Positions 44,040-53,679 of a DNA stretch of 64,000 nt are shown here, piece after piece. The stretch lies in contig CM055092.1 in assembly GCA_029204225.1 (NCBI GenBank), forward strand, positions 47,646,277-47,710,276, in the 5' to 3' direction. How positions within the stretch are numbered: the first letter of the stretch is position 1; each line of letters begins with the position of its first letter. The notes beneath the pieces were generated by a model that was not told the DNA's origin, made no database searches, and worked only from the letters and a program-made list of their open reading frames with translations. The stretch comes from Diphasiastrum complanatum (Eukaryota; Streptophyta; Lycopodiopsida; Lycopodiales; Lycopodiaceae). A program made the translations under genes and the position numbers.

Positions 44040-45410
44040 ATGGAGGACCATCTTGAAGAGTTACGAGCACTGACGGACGGAGAAGAGCTGACTCGAGAAT
44101 ACATCTCTCGCATGCATCGAGATGGCACCAGGTCCAAGTCGAGAAAGAAAGAGCGTATGCACTCCACAGTGGCGCCCCTCCATGAAGAGATGGGTGGCCC
44201 TTCTGAACCTACACCAAGAGATGAACCCATGCCAGAGGCGCAACAGGACCTCTTTGAAGTGAAGATGCGGCAATACTTATCAAGCGCAATGACGGCTATG
44301 CTTAGCGAGGTGAAGAAGGATAGAGAAACCGAAAGGAAAGAATGGCAAACATCCTTGCGAGCCATGAATCTTACTCAAATTAACCTTGCTAGAGAAATGA
44401 GAGACGGGCTAACACAGCTCGAAGCCAGGTTTGAAGAGTTGGAAGCAACTAGGGAGAATGCAGTGGCGCCTCCTCCACAGATACCAAGAGAACCACGAGC
44501 GCGAACCACGGAGGGCTCAAGAAAGACTGCCAAAGTGAAAGCACCACCTACTTTCAAAGGAGAGCGTGACATTCGAGTTGTGGAAGATTGGTTGTTTCAC
44601 ATGGACCATTACTTCCGTCTGATGAACACTCCTGAGGAAGAAAGAACTGACTTGGCATTAGCATATTTTGAGGGCTACACTACAAATTGGTACCGGATGG
44701 CAGGAATGCATTTTCAAACATGGGACGCATTCAAAGCCGCGTTACGAGAGGAGTTCATACCGAAGGATTCACACATGAGATTGAGGACAGAATTATCGGG
44801 GCTCAAACAGAAAGGGTCATTGCGAGAGTACCTCAATAGATTCAGACAGAGTGTATGGGTTATTGAAGATATGTCCGAGGCGGACAAAACTCATTATCTA
44901 TTGTCTGGAATGCAATCCTGGACCCGGCGTGCGATAGACAGCTACATGCCCCATGATTTCAATTCAACTATTCGAGCGGCTGAAATGGTTTGTGATTATG
45001 AGAGCACATTGGCACCAGCTACTCCCGCAACCTCAACAAGAGTATTTAGTGGATCCAGACCGAGTCCGAGCTTCTTTTCAAGGGGGGACTCAGCTCCAAA
45101 TGGCAACCAAGCCTCGAGTAGCGTGAATAAATTCCCAACAAAAACAGGGTTTGGCAACCAAGGCAACAATGGAGGGAACATGTTCCAGAGAAGAAACAAT
45201 GTTGGACCTTCAGCTAGTCACAGCAACAGCTCACCAACAGTGGGCAGTTCCATGCGTTGCTTCAACTGTCATCAGCAAGGTCACTCTTGGAGGTCATGCC
45301 CCAAACCATTGAATAAGCTGCCATTGAAGGATTTGATAGGATGGAGAGAGAGGCATTTGATCAAGAAGATGGTGAACAAGATGATGAAGAGGACCCAGAA
45401 ACGGATTTGA
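44040..45410 (+). CDS. Element F gag polyprotein (intact, 456 aa)
   Basis: ATG at 44040, the first after the hairpin leader, opens a frame of 456 codons with no lesion. Order: an acidic/basic coiled N-terminus (residues about 1-150: MEDHLEELRALTDGEELTRE, then QLEARFEELEATREN); the retrotransposon gag core at about 175-325 (APPTFKGERDIRVVEDWLFH, LALAYFEGYTTNWYRMAG, WDAFKAALREEFIPKDSHMR, LKQKGSLREYLNRFRQSVWV); a Ser/Asn/Gly-rich linker; and a CCHC zinc knuckle CFNCHQQGHSWRSCP at about 406-420. The product would form the virus-like particle and bind element RNA in the cytoplasm. The C-terminus overlaps the protease-like frame by about 90 bases in the -1 frame. Intactness and matched LTRs point to recent mobility. 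Confidence 0.93.
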   Translation: MEDHLEELRALTDGEELTREYISRMHRDGTRSKSRKKERMHSTVAPLHEEMGGPSEPTPRDEPMPEAQQDLFEVKMRQYLSSAMTAMLSEVKKDRETERKEWQTSLRAMNLTQINLAREMRDGLTQLEARFEELEATRENAVAPPPQIPREPRARTTEGSRKTAKVKAPPTFKGERDIRVVEDWLFHMDHYFRLMNTPEEERTDLALAYFEGYTTNWYRMAGMHFQTWDAFKAALREEFIPKDSHMRLRTELSGLKQKGSLREYLNRFRQSVWVIEDMSEADKTHYLLSGMQSWTRRAIDSYMPHDFNSTIRAAEMVCDYESTLAPATPATSTRVFSGSRPSPSFFSRGDSAPNGNQASSSVNKFPTKTGFGNQGNNGGNMFQRRNNVGPSASHSNSSPTVGSSMRCFNCHQQGHSWRSCPKPLNKLPLKDLIGWRERHLIKKMVNKMMKRTQKRI

Positions 45411-46243
45411 CGGAGTCTGACCTGAATGCCTTGCAACAGATAGGGGCACTTGCGGCTTATCGTGAACATCTTATGGCGACTCCTGCGAGAGGATCCAAGT
45501 TATTGTACCTGAAAGGTTGTATTCAAGGCAGGATCATTTACTTCATGGTAGACCTGGGGGCGTCACATAACTACTTGTCAGAAAAACTGACAGGAGAATT
45601 GGACATCCAATGTGAAGAAAATGTGACTCCTATTTGTGTGGAGACCGCGAAAGGTACAATGACCACTTGTAGATTGGCAACCAACTTACCAATCTCTCTG
45701 GGAGCCTGGAAGAATCGACTAACGTTCACAATCTTGAAGATGGATGCCTTCGACGCTATTTTGGGATTAAGCTGGTTTAACGAACATGTGGTGGCCTTCT
45801 TGGCAAAAGGGGTTAACCTTGTGTTATTATATAATGGCAGGAGACCTTGTGTCGTCAGAGCTGTGCCAGGGGACCAACTAGAAAAGAACGACACAAATGA
45901 ACCTGAGCCAACCATTCCTCCCAATCTCATTCACCTATTTAACGAAGAACAACCAACAGTGATAGACCAGCTGACACGGGAACAAATGGAGCCAACATTG
46001 CCTATAGTCTCTACATCAAAGGTGAATTCAAGTGCCGATGCAGAGCTCAAGGAGCTCACCTTGTGTGACCAAGCAAAAGCTCACTTTTTTAACGAAAGAC
46101 ATCCAACAGTGACAAACCAGCTGACGCGAGGTCAAATGGAGCCAACATTGCCTGCAGTTTCTACGTCAAAGGTGAATCTAAGTGCCGATGCAGAGCTCAA
46201 GGAGCTCAACCTGGATGACCAAACAAAATATCTAGAGTCCTAG
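45317..46243 (+). CDS. Element F protease-like ORF (about 300 aa), catalytic T/S replaced
   Basis: Open from just after a stop at 45314-45316, first ATG 45341, ending at TAG 46241-46243. After an acidic lead-in (DQEDGEQDDEEDPETDLTE) it has the retropepsin pattern: LLYLKGCIQGRIIYFMVD, then DLGASHNYLSEKL, where D-L-G (45551-45559) stands in place of the catalytic D-T/S-G; then FTILKMDAFDAILGLSWFNE with the ILG motif. The last 100 residues are two tandem copies of a 50-residue unit (FNE..PTV..QLTR.QMEPTLP). There is no RT, RNase H or integrase after it; a short noncoding tail leads to the PPT. The lost Thr/Ser predicts an inactive or weak protease. Expression would need a -1 frameshift from gag or separate initiation. 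Confidence 0.88.
   Translation, partial: AAIEGFDRMEREAFDQEDGEQDDEEDPETDLTESDLNALQQIGALAAYREHLMATPARGSKLLYLKGCIQGRIIYFMVDLGASHNYLSEKLTGELDIQCEENVTPICVETAKGTMTTCRLATNLPISLGAWKNRLTFTILKMDAFDAILGLSWFNEHVVAFLAKGVNLVLLYNGRRPCVVRAVPGDQLEKNDTNEPEPTIPPNLIHLFNEEQPTVIDQLTREQMEPTLPIVSTSKVNSSADAELKELTLCDQAKAHFFNERHPTVTNQLTRGQMEPTLPAVSTSKVNLSADAELKELNLDDQTKYLES
45932..46231 (+). repeat. 150-bp tandem duplication inside the protease-like ORF
   Basis: Two in-frame copies (aacgaag at 45941, aacgaaa at 46091; period 150) encode 50-residue units. Shared parts include EQMEPTLP / GQMEPTLP and VSTSKVN.SADAELKEL. Divergence between copies is modest but greater than between the two LTRs, so the duplication predates this insertion. 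Confidence 0.9.
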
Positions 46244-46610
46244 GGGACTCATCCAGATGTGCGACGACAACGACATATCTGAGGCTTAAGGGAGCCGTGA
46301 CTACCTTTTTCTTTCATGCTAATAAAGTAAGCCGCATTTCTCATTGAGGAGTGAGCTTCAGTTTGATGTCTAAGTGCAGCAGCTTCACACAGGTTTTACG
46401 TAAGTGAACTAGATCCACACTTTTCCTGTGCTGGGTGTAAAACACAATATCATTACTCTGCTTTACAGTTGGTTTCCTTTGGCCGGTGAATCAAGCCCGT
46501 GCCCTTGTATATGTGACTAAAGTCTAGCCGGTGAATTAAGCCCGTGCCATGAGTCTTAGGTTCTAGTTTGGCCCTGATGAGGACATCAGCTTTCTCAAAC
46601 GAGGGGAGGA
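46244..46610 (+). other. Element F 3' untranslated region and polypurine tract
   Basis: About 360 noncoding bases containing a short duplication (gccggtgaat(c/t)aagcccgtgcc at about 46480-46505 and 46529-46550). It ends with the polypurine tract gaggggagga at 46601-46610 immediately before the 3' LTR. Confidence 0.85.
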
Positions 46611-47521
46611 TGTTGTAAAGCTGACTCGGGTGCACCCAGCGTGCCCTGTAAGACTCAAAGGGGTGACACTCCCTAAGGTCCCAGAGCAAGTTAGAACGTC
46701 AAGGACTGAGCCTCCGACCTGTGGTGAGCCAGTCAAGTAGTCACAAAGTCATGAGCTAGCTCTGGAGCTCGAGTCATGGCCTAGTCAGGAAAGCAGGTTG
46801 ATTCGGCCGCCGGGACGGCTCCCGGGACCCATGTCCTGGAGCCAGACTGATTTTGCCAGGCTTAATCAGCAAAATAAAAACTAAGTCCTAAAAAGCGTGC
46901 TTTATCAGAAAGCACTATGTTTCAAACCAGAGGGGGTGCGCCGAATCACAGCAGAACTATAGGGGGAGTCCGGCAGACAGAAACTTGGGCAGCTCAACCA
47001 GCGCCAGGAATCCAGTCGCCAGGTCTCAGCTCCCTCTACCAGCACGAGCCAGGCACAATGCCCAGCACGTGTTGGTGGCCCCGAGACCGGTCAGTCTATG
47101 TATGAATGTAACCTCTTCCAAATCTAATAAAGTTGATCCTTGGGGATGATTACCATTTCGGTTTCGCCTCCGAGACTGGTCCAAGTGGAAGGACCCTTAC
47201 TACAACCTTTTTGCGTCGCTGGCACCTAAGGGTCCCTGTCATCGACATGGGGCTTGTCGCTATGCCAATTGGTCAGTTTGGCGACCACTATGCCTTGGGT
47301 TTCATGTGTGGCTTGTATTTGCCTTTGGTTATCTTTTGGGGACGGATTCTGAGTTGGCTTTCGGGTTGGTTGGGATTCCAGTTTTCTTAAGTCTGAATGG
47401 TTAAGCTTGTTACGTTTCTGAGTTGGCTTTTACGTAAGTGCATGATGGATGAATGTTAGACTTAAGCGCGTGTTGGGGAAACCGCTCAAGTCCCAGCGCC
47501 CTTTGAAGCGCCGGCGCAACA
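46611..47521 (+). mobile_element. Element F 3' LTR (911 bp)
   Basis: TGTTGTAAAGC...GGCGCAACA, matching the 5' LTR almost base for base. It is followed directly by the aatag target duplication at 47522-47526, which confirms both the element edge and the nested insertion. Confidence 0.95.
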
Positions 47522-47526
47522 AATAG
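47522..47526. repeat. Target-site duplication, right copy (aatag)
   Basis: Matches 42285-42289. Confidence 0.9.
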
Positions 47527-48330
47527 TGACCTACAGCTGATAGTGAGACATACTAACCCCCAGACTCTAGAAGAAGCTATAGAAAAGGCAGTAATAGCTG
47601 AATAAACACAGATAACGATGGCTCAAGCATAAAAATTATCTCATGCAAAAAACAGCCTAAACCTTGGAAGTGATATATGGGAAACACCCCCAATACGGGA
47701 CATGGTCACTACAAACCACACATACCACCCGCACCATCGATAGCACAACACGCACCGCAAAATAGAGCCATCCCGATGAACTACCAGAGTAATGCATCAG
47801 TCACCAGGAACACACACGTAGAACAAGGATATGAAAGCACGGGATCTAATACAGAAATTGACGATGTGAAAGCTATGCTAAAAGGGTATATGGATGTGAT
47901 GCACGAAAACATCTCGATTTTGGCTACAATGTAAACTTCCTGAAGCGACAACAAAACATGATAGGACAAAGATGTCCCTTAGATGCTCCACCAAGCTTGG
48001 TGTGTTGATACTGCTAAGGCAATCATCTGAACCGAAACTGCCCCAACACAATTTGTCAATATTGTCAAAAAACAGACCATTTGGAGGATAGATGTTGGAA
48101 TAGACGAGAAGCCTTAAACAATGGAAATCAAATACCAGGACAAATTAACCAAAGAATTCCCGAGCCTGGTAATGAGGGCCCATCAAGACAAGCACATTCT
48201 TTACAAAAAGACCATAAATTTACTATGGTTGAAAAAGCGAAGTTCAAGGTACTTGAGGAACGATCACCAGTCAATCTTATCGAAATAGAAATCCTAGGAA
48301 CACAGAAACCTTGAGAAGAGGTATTGATAG
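47527..48330 (+). pseudogene. Outer gypsy E gag continuation and zinc-knuckle region, degraded
   Basis: Directly after the target site a frame reads NSDLQLIVRHTNPQTLEEAI followed by EKAVIAE, the distal part of gypsy gag, then stops and frameshifts. An 85-codon frame at 47677-47934 and a CQYCQK-like pair near 48050 suggest the remains of a linker and knuckle. Protease motifs are not clear; a weak LLGRPWL-like sequence near 48365-48385 (MLLGRPWLRL) may be the protease ILG region. Confidence 0.6.
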
Positions 48331-48699
48331 TGACCCGAAGTAAAAAATATGGGGCACTCCATGTTGTTAGGACGACCATGGCTAAGACTAAGTGACTGTG
48401 TGGTGGATATCCCAGCAGAGGTACTCATTTTTGGGAGACGTAAGGAGTGAGTAGTGGTAGATGGTTACCCAGAGGTGCCCCAATCAAAACGAGCTCCACT
48501 ACCTTCCACCGAATGGGAGGAAGTGACGGATAGCAAAGAAGACCCTACCGAGAGTGATGTTGAGGAAATATTAGAATTAGAATGGAATGCACCCGAAGAA
48601 AAACCTCCAAAAGTGCGAGACGCAGATGTATGTTTGATAAACATAGGAACACAATCCAAAGAACATAAAAGTAGGGGCGCACTTGACAAGCCTAGAAAA

Positions 48700-49342
48700 A
48701 CAAGCGTATAAAGGGATGTGTGAGAAGCATCGTGACATATTTGCTTGGGATTATGAGGATTTGAAAGGAATACCCCCATCCCTAGTTACTCATAGCATAC
48801 CACTCCTTGAGGGAAGCAAACATGTATGACAGAGACAACGAAGGTTGCCACTACACTTAAGAGCCGGGGTATTTATAGAGTTGGAGAGACTAAGGAAGGA
48901 TGGATTAATCTTTCCAGTGGAAAATACTGAATGGTGCTCACCAATAGTGCCATGTCCTAAGAGGAATTCCACCCAAATTTGCATATGTGTAGACTACAAG
49001 AAGCTGAATCAACACACCAAGAAGGATTATTATCCCCTACCATTTTATCGATCAGTTACTAGAAGAGTTCGCAGGGAAAGAGATATCCTCGTTCATGGAC
49101 TATTTCGTAGGGTATAATCAAATAGCCATTGACGAGAAAGATAAGTTGAAAACTACCTTCACAGCCACATTTGGAACCTTCGCTTATCATGTCATGCCAT
49201 TTGGACTAACCAATGCCCCCGCTACGTGTCAACATTTTATGTGTCAACACTTTGAGGATATTTTAGATGCCAAATTGAAATTTTTTGTTGATGATCTTTG
49301 TGGGCTTCGTCTCTTTCAAAACTGTGCTAGAAAATTGATTTA
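48700..49342 (+). pseudogene. Outer gypsy E reverse transcriptase
   Basis: Frames give CEKHRDIFAWDYEDLKGIPP, PLHLRAGVFIELERLRKDGL, IFPVENTEWCSPIVPCPKRN, ICVDYKKLNQHTKKDYYPLP, then after a frameshift at about 49045 FMDYFVGYNQIAIDEKDK, TTFTATFGTFAYHVMPFGLT and the catalytic FVDDL (FVDD at about 49287-49298). A small in-frame duplication (CQHFMCQHFED) sits in front of it. The IFAWDYEDL lead-in is typical of the Tat/Athila-side gypsy lineages. Stops and a frameshift make it inactive. Confidence 0.85.
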
Positions 49343-49499
49343 AGAAATGCGCAACAACGTGCGTGGCCCTGAATTCCAACAAATGTTTATTTGGAATCCC
49401 TTACAGAGTTTTACTAGGGCACGTAATCAGTCGATATGGGATGGCCATTAAAAAAATCACAATGTTAATAGCTGTAATGATGCCCACCAAGGTAGAGCA

Positions 49500-49735
49500 A
49501 CTGCAGTCTTCCTAAGGAACCATTTCACGTGTTCACCAACACCACTATTACTTGTATTAACTGTTGTTTACCCCAAGTGTGGGACAAAGTTTATCACCCC
49601 ATAATGTTCACAGGAAGGAAATTGAAAGCAGCCGAGCTAAACTATTCCAGAATCCATGTCCCATCAAGGAAAGAGAAAATTACGCTTACAAGCCTTGAGG
49701 TTCTCATTAATAGGAGGTGCCCTATATAGACGAGG
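49500..49735 (+). pseudogene. Outer gypsy E RNase H fragment
   Basis: VYHPIMFTGRKLKAAELNYS with ITLTSLEVLIN after a short gap matches the PIYFVSRVLKGAE..YS..EKE step of the gypsy RNase H. The rest of the domain is missing or shifted. Confidence 0.6.
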
Positions 49736-49779
49736 CTGAAGAGGTTGGTTTTGTTTTAGAAGAATGTCATGATTCAACG

Positions 49780-50260
49780 TCTGGAGGTCAATTCGCAGGA
49801 CAATTAACAGCACAGAAGGTACTCACAGGGCAGGATACTGATGGCCGACTATTTTTTGTGTTGTCATTTATATGCGCGTATTTGCCAAAGGATCGATCCA
49901 CATGCCAATCGGACACGTTCTTTAGTGCCAATACAAGTGATGCTACCATTTGAGAAATGGGGCAATAGACTTCATGGCACCCATCCACCCTGCATCAACA
50001 AGCAGGATGCACTACATAGTTGTAGCCACTGACTACTTTACTAATAAGTGGGCAGAAGCCAGCAAATGGGATGAGATGGGGGGGGACCATACATTATCCA
50101 AAAATTGTATGACAATAACACCGTTACGCTCACTTAAGTGGGAAAGTGTTCAGGCATCGTGTGAACTTGAACAAGTTAAAGACCTACTATGTATAAAAAT
50201 TCAACACTCGTGTATAGTGTATAATAGAGATTTGTTTTGTTTCAGGTACCCAGTCATAAT
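49780..50260 (+). pseudogene. Outer gypsy E integrase fragment
   Basis: FAGQLTAQKVLTGQ resembles the H-x-G...KIL..G.YWP zinc-finger lead; after a frameshift, MLPFEKWGIDFMAPIHPAST-type sequence and MHYIVVATDYFTNKWAEA give the first catalytic Asp region of the core. The rest of the core is missing: the sequence ends after about 60 residues. Confidence 0.75.
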
Positions 50261-50295
50261 AGAGTAAGAGGAGGAGGATTTGAGACTATGCGACT

Positions 50296-50712
50296 ATGGC
50301 ACAAGAACAATCAGGGTCCATCAGAATGATTCAAGAAAGAGGGCCTGAATTGACCGAGCCTCTAACACAAGCAATTAATCCGTATGTGAGAAGTTTTGAG
50401 TGGAAACCCCAAGAATCAGAATTGTGGATAGATTCACGACTAATGTGGGAATGGAATGGGAATGAAGCCCCAACATTCTTAGCCTTTTTGTGGGCACACA
50501 AAACCATCCACCACATACTTGTTAATTGCGAATACGATACCTCCTGTCGTTCACATTATGACCTTGACAGTCCATTCGTGAACATAGATATCATAGATGA
50601 GTGGGTCCTAGATGATATTGCCACAATCATTCCTCCCCATCGAACAATCTACCAAAGGACAGCCTACGATGTGTGGAGATTCACAACTGTTAATATATGG
50701 GATGACCAATAG
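50296..50712 (+). CDS. Unrecognised ORF of 138 aa downstream of integrase in gypsy E
   Basis: An uninterrupted frame in an otherwise decayed element: EQSGSIRMIQERGPELTEPL, SFEWKPQESELWIDSRLMWE, AHKTIHHILVNCEYDTSCRS, DIIDEWVLDDIATIIPPHRT and ending VNIWDDQ. Acidic, Trp-rich, no membrane segment or known motif. It may be part of an extra 3' ORF, or a divergent host-derived segment. The next frame overlaps it and carries an RNase H-like end. Function unknown. Confidence 0.4.
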   Translation: MAQEQSGSIRMIQERGPELTEPLTQAINPYVRSFEWKPQESELWIDSRLMWEWNGNEAPTFLAFLWAHKTIHHILVNCEYDTSCRSHYDLDSPFVNIDIIDEWVLDDIATIIPPHRTIYQRTAYDVWRFTTVNIWDDQ

Positions 50713-51109
50713 GTACCATCTAAAAGACAGAAGATTGAAAGCCGATGCCTTAGTCATACATCAATTGACACAAGAGTTCACTGTAGTGGAATGGATGCAT
50801 ATCCCACATAGTGAGAATGTGAGAGCCGATGAGTTAGCCAACTTATCATACAATCAAGACATCTATCATAATTTTGGACCCAACAAATCTACTCCTAAAT
50901 TCTCTGATACCGCTCCTGAACTATGGGTACAAATGAAGACTGAAGCTATGTATGGCATCAGATGGATAGAGAGCCTCTTAACTCACCTATCTCAAACGTC
51001 TCCTTATCTCCTACAAGACCTACATCATCTGATGAGCCAAGAACTAGCCAAAACCTGTTTTTGGACACACCAATATGACATAGCACAAGGATTAATGCAC
51101 ACCTCTTGA
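50707..51109 (+). pseudogene. RNase H C-terminal piece located after integrase (archaeal-type-like), then unknown tail
   Basis: The frame gives LKDRRLKADALVIHQLTQEF and VVEWMHIPHSENVRADELAN, the pattern of the second (archaeal-type) RNase H found in Tat-lineage gypsy elements, where the last Asp of H.PR..N..AD.LA is catalytic. Its N-terminal half (DGS.......GAG) is not seen. It continues into an unrecognised 75 residues (APELWVQMKTEAMYGIRWIE...) and stops at 51107-51109. It sits downstream of the integrase fragment, not between RT and integrase. Confidence 0.55.
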
Positions 51110-51194
51110 AGCAGCTCACATACCTTAGCACTAAGAAAATCATTTGAGTATGCACACCACTCGTATGTATCGAGGAAATCAACATCATGGGGGA

Positions 51195-52046
51195 TGCAAT
51201 TACTAGTAATCAAGGAGCAACGAAAAAGAACTCAATGAATTGAAGAAAGAATTGAAAACTACAAGAAACCTAACTATTCAGAAAAGCAACGAGATAGAAA
51301 AGTCTAGGGATACTTGGAAGAAACGACATCAACAAATAGAAGAAGAGAAAAGAATACAACAAGCCAGACAACTTGCATATATTGAAAGCCAAAAAAGAAC
51401 TATAGGTCAACTCATTTCAGAGAAAACATCAAAGGAGATCTCAATTCGCTCATTGACAAGGGAAGTAGCCACTTACAAGTGACGAGAGAAGATTAGAGAA
51501 CTAGAGGAGTCTCAAGCAGCCAAAGGGCATATCCCTAATTTTCCACCCAAAATGAAAGAGTTGATTGCTGAACAGGTCTGCTTTGAAGATCTAAATTCTT
51601 ACATTCTATATATACCAGCTATGGAGTTCCCATTGTTCTACCAGGAATTCAAGTTGCGGCCATCTACTAGTCACCAACCTCATCTACAGTGGCCCATCAT
51701 CTTAAAATTTCTTGAGACATATGGTATGACTTGTGACAGTCTACAAAAATTTGCTATCACCACAAGAAATCACAAGGAAGATACCATCAGATTAAGCGGA
51801 CAGTACACACATTGGCTGAGCTGTTACCATGGGGCCCAAAAATAAACCCACTAAGATACATTTGAAGCAATGGTGGTGTAATCCCAACGAGCCTTTCGAG
51901 GCCGAATTTGATCTCATACTTTACCTCAAAGTACGAGATAGATCAACAAAGGTACGAAAGACCCTAAACAAAATGTTCCAGCACAATTTTTTGGAGGGGG
52001 CAAAGCCCATGTTTATTGATGACAACAAATCACGCATCTATGGATG
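51195..52046 (+). pseudogene. Coiled-coil-rich extra ORF near the 3' end of gypsy E
   Basis: From about 51195 a frame reads ELNELKKELKTTRNLTIQKS, KKRHQQIEEEKRIQQARQLA and EKTSKEISIRSLTREVATYK, a strongly predicted coiled coil, with one stop near 51481, then REKIRELEESQAAKGHIPNF and ELIAEQVCFEDLNSYILYIP to HTHWLSCYHGAQK-like sequence; a shifted frame (51829-52047) follows. Two or three lesions over 280 codons. Its position between integrase and 3' LTR is that of the extra or env-like ORFs in some Tat/Athila elements. No transmembrane segment is evident, so an envelope role is not supported. Confidence 0.45.
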
Positions 52047-52365
52047 AATTGAGAAGTCTTTATCCTGAATCAAAGTATGTAACAAGGCTTATGATGACGA
52101 GCATCCTCTTTTTCCTCACTCACCACTAACGCATCATACTAGACACAGTGTGTTTTGAATCATTTGCTACAAACCCGAACAAATTGCATTCATGCCTTAC
52201 AATATGCATCAAATCTGAAAAGATCAATGGGCATATCTTTCACATTGTTAGAATGGACATATGTATGATTGCTTAGGAGCATGAATGGGACAGGTGTGAG
52301 AGGAAAGATTGGGTAACAAAAAATGCAGGGGGAAGGAGAGTGATGTACATATTGTTTATATGAAT

Positions 52366-52412
52366 ATAAAAAAAAAAAAAAAGAAAAAAAAAAAAGAGAA
52401 AAAGAAAAATAG
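52366..52412. repeat. A-rich simple repeat
   Basis: Runs of A interrupted by single G bases, close to the 3' end of element E. Confidence 0.9.
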
Positions 52413-52587
52413 AAGAGCTATATGACTTACCTACATAAACTTACGATGATGGTTGATGTTGGTTTCAAAAAATCCACCTCACACATACACTGTTTACTCA
52501 CCTTAGACAAGAGGAGGATACCTGGGAAAAGGAGACCGATCTCCAGAAGAATTTTCCAAATTTTTCCCAACAAGAAAAAATGTAAGT

Positions 52588-53100
52588 TTAGGGGGAAGGA
52601 ATGTTAGGTATGTAACATTCGATAGAACAATATGCATTCATGCCTTTCTGACAACTTGCATTTGCATGCCTTTTATGCATGGGTCTGAAGATGGGCATGT
52701 CTCTTAACACCAATGGGAATGGGTGCATATGCCAAAATAGGAACACTGGGGTGGGATGTCTTATGCAGGAATGAAGTTACAAGATTGATGCAGATAAAGC
52801 ACTTGATAGCCGAACTCACAAGCTGATCGACAAGAGAAGATGGTTAGCATCACCCCTTCAAAGGGTGCTGATCCCAAAACGATACTACACCAAATGTAGC
52901 TGCCAACACTCGAAACCAAAGATTCTGGATCCGCCGCATGGGGACCATGTGATCCAGCGGAGATCGCCTATGTTAGCTGAATTTTTGACACCAAAAATCG
53001 GGCTAATTTTGAAGCTTAATTTTGCTATAGTATAGGAATCGACATGTAAAAGACACACAATTGCAATGTAAAAATGGCCGAAATTGCCAATAGTTAGGGG
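52588..53100 (+). mobile_element. Outer gypsy E polypurine tract and 3' LTR (right edge uncertain)
   Basis: Purine tract tttagggggaagga (52588-52601) is followed by TGTTAGGTATGTAACA at 52602, the LTR start. The right edge is not clear; the LTR may run past 53100 into the next entry. The start resembles those of the other gypsy LTRs here (TGTTACATACC, TGTTACGTACCC). Confidence 0.65.
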
Positions 53101-53292
53101 TCCCAGCCTGCCCGTAATGTGGCTAGAGAAATTTTGGCCATTAAATTTTTGACAACCTTTAACAAATCAGCCTGTAGGTATAGTTTCGACTACTATGCCA
53201 AAATCTTGCAATGTACTGTGATTTTCGATACTAATATAAAAACCAAAGTATTGTGTTTTCAGGTTGTTGCTCAGTGGGAAGAGGGGGCTCAG

Positions 53293-53676
53293 ACACAAAA
53301 TTGCAAAATTAGTAGTCAAAAGAGGCTTGATAGTCAAGATTTTGAACCCTTTCTTGACAAATCAAACGATTATGTTCACCACTCTTTAGAACATATAAAG
53401 GATAGTTTGGGAAATAGAATACCCCATGAGTTCATATATTCAAAAGAACTTCCCTACCTTTTATGCATTTTTAAAGCTCATAAAAACTCTTTCAAATGGA
53501 TCACGAATGCCCATGAGTGCTATTTTTTTGGACTCGCTAAATTCTTGACAGGGGTTCTTGGTATGCTGCATCCTTTCATCATGGAAGGTTATTTATCAGA
53601 GTTACAAGATCAAGGGAATCAAGATAGAATTAAACAACAACAACCTAGATCATCTGATGGTAATCAATCCTTATAG
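53293..53676 (+). pseudogene. Orphan reverse-transcriptase-like fragment, possibly Penelope-like
   Basis: The frame (open 53119-53676) has FLDKSNDYVHHSLEHIKDSL, RIPHEFIYSKELPYLLCIFK, AHKNSFKWITNAHECYFFGL and AKFLTGVLGMLHPFI. The pattern LPYL..I.KAHK.....RWI....C...GLAK.L resembles the N-terminal finger motifs of non-LTR or Penelope-like RTs (LP..HK.P...R.I). No catalytic YADD part follows within the frame, which ends in a Gln-rich tail. The bases before 53290 look unrelated (an intron-like or LTR end with ttttcag). The family assignment is tentative. Confidence 0.35.
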
Positions 53677-53679
53677 TAA

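Noticed and set aside
51195-51845. Envelope protein of the outer gypsy element
   Set aside because: The position fits an env-like ORF, but the sequence is a coiled coil without signal peptide or transmembrane segment.
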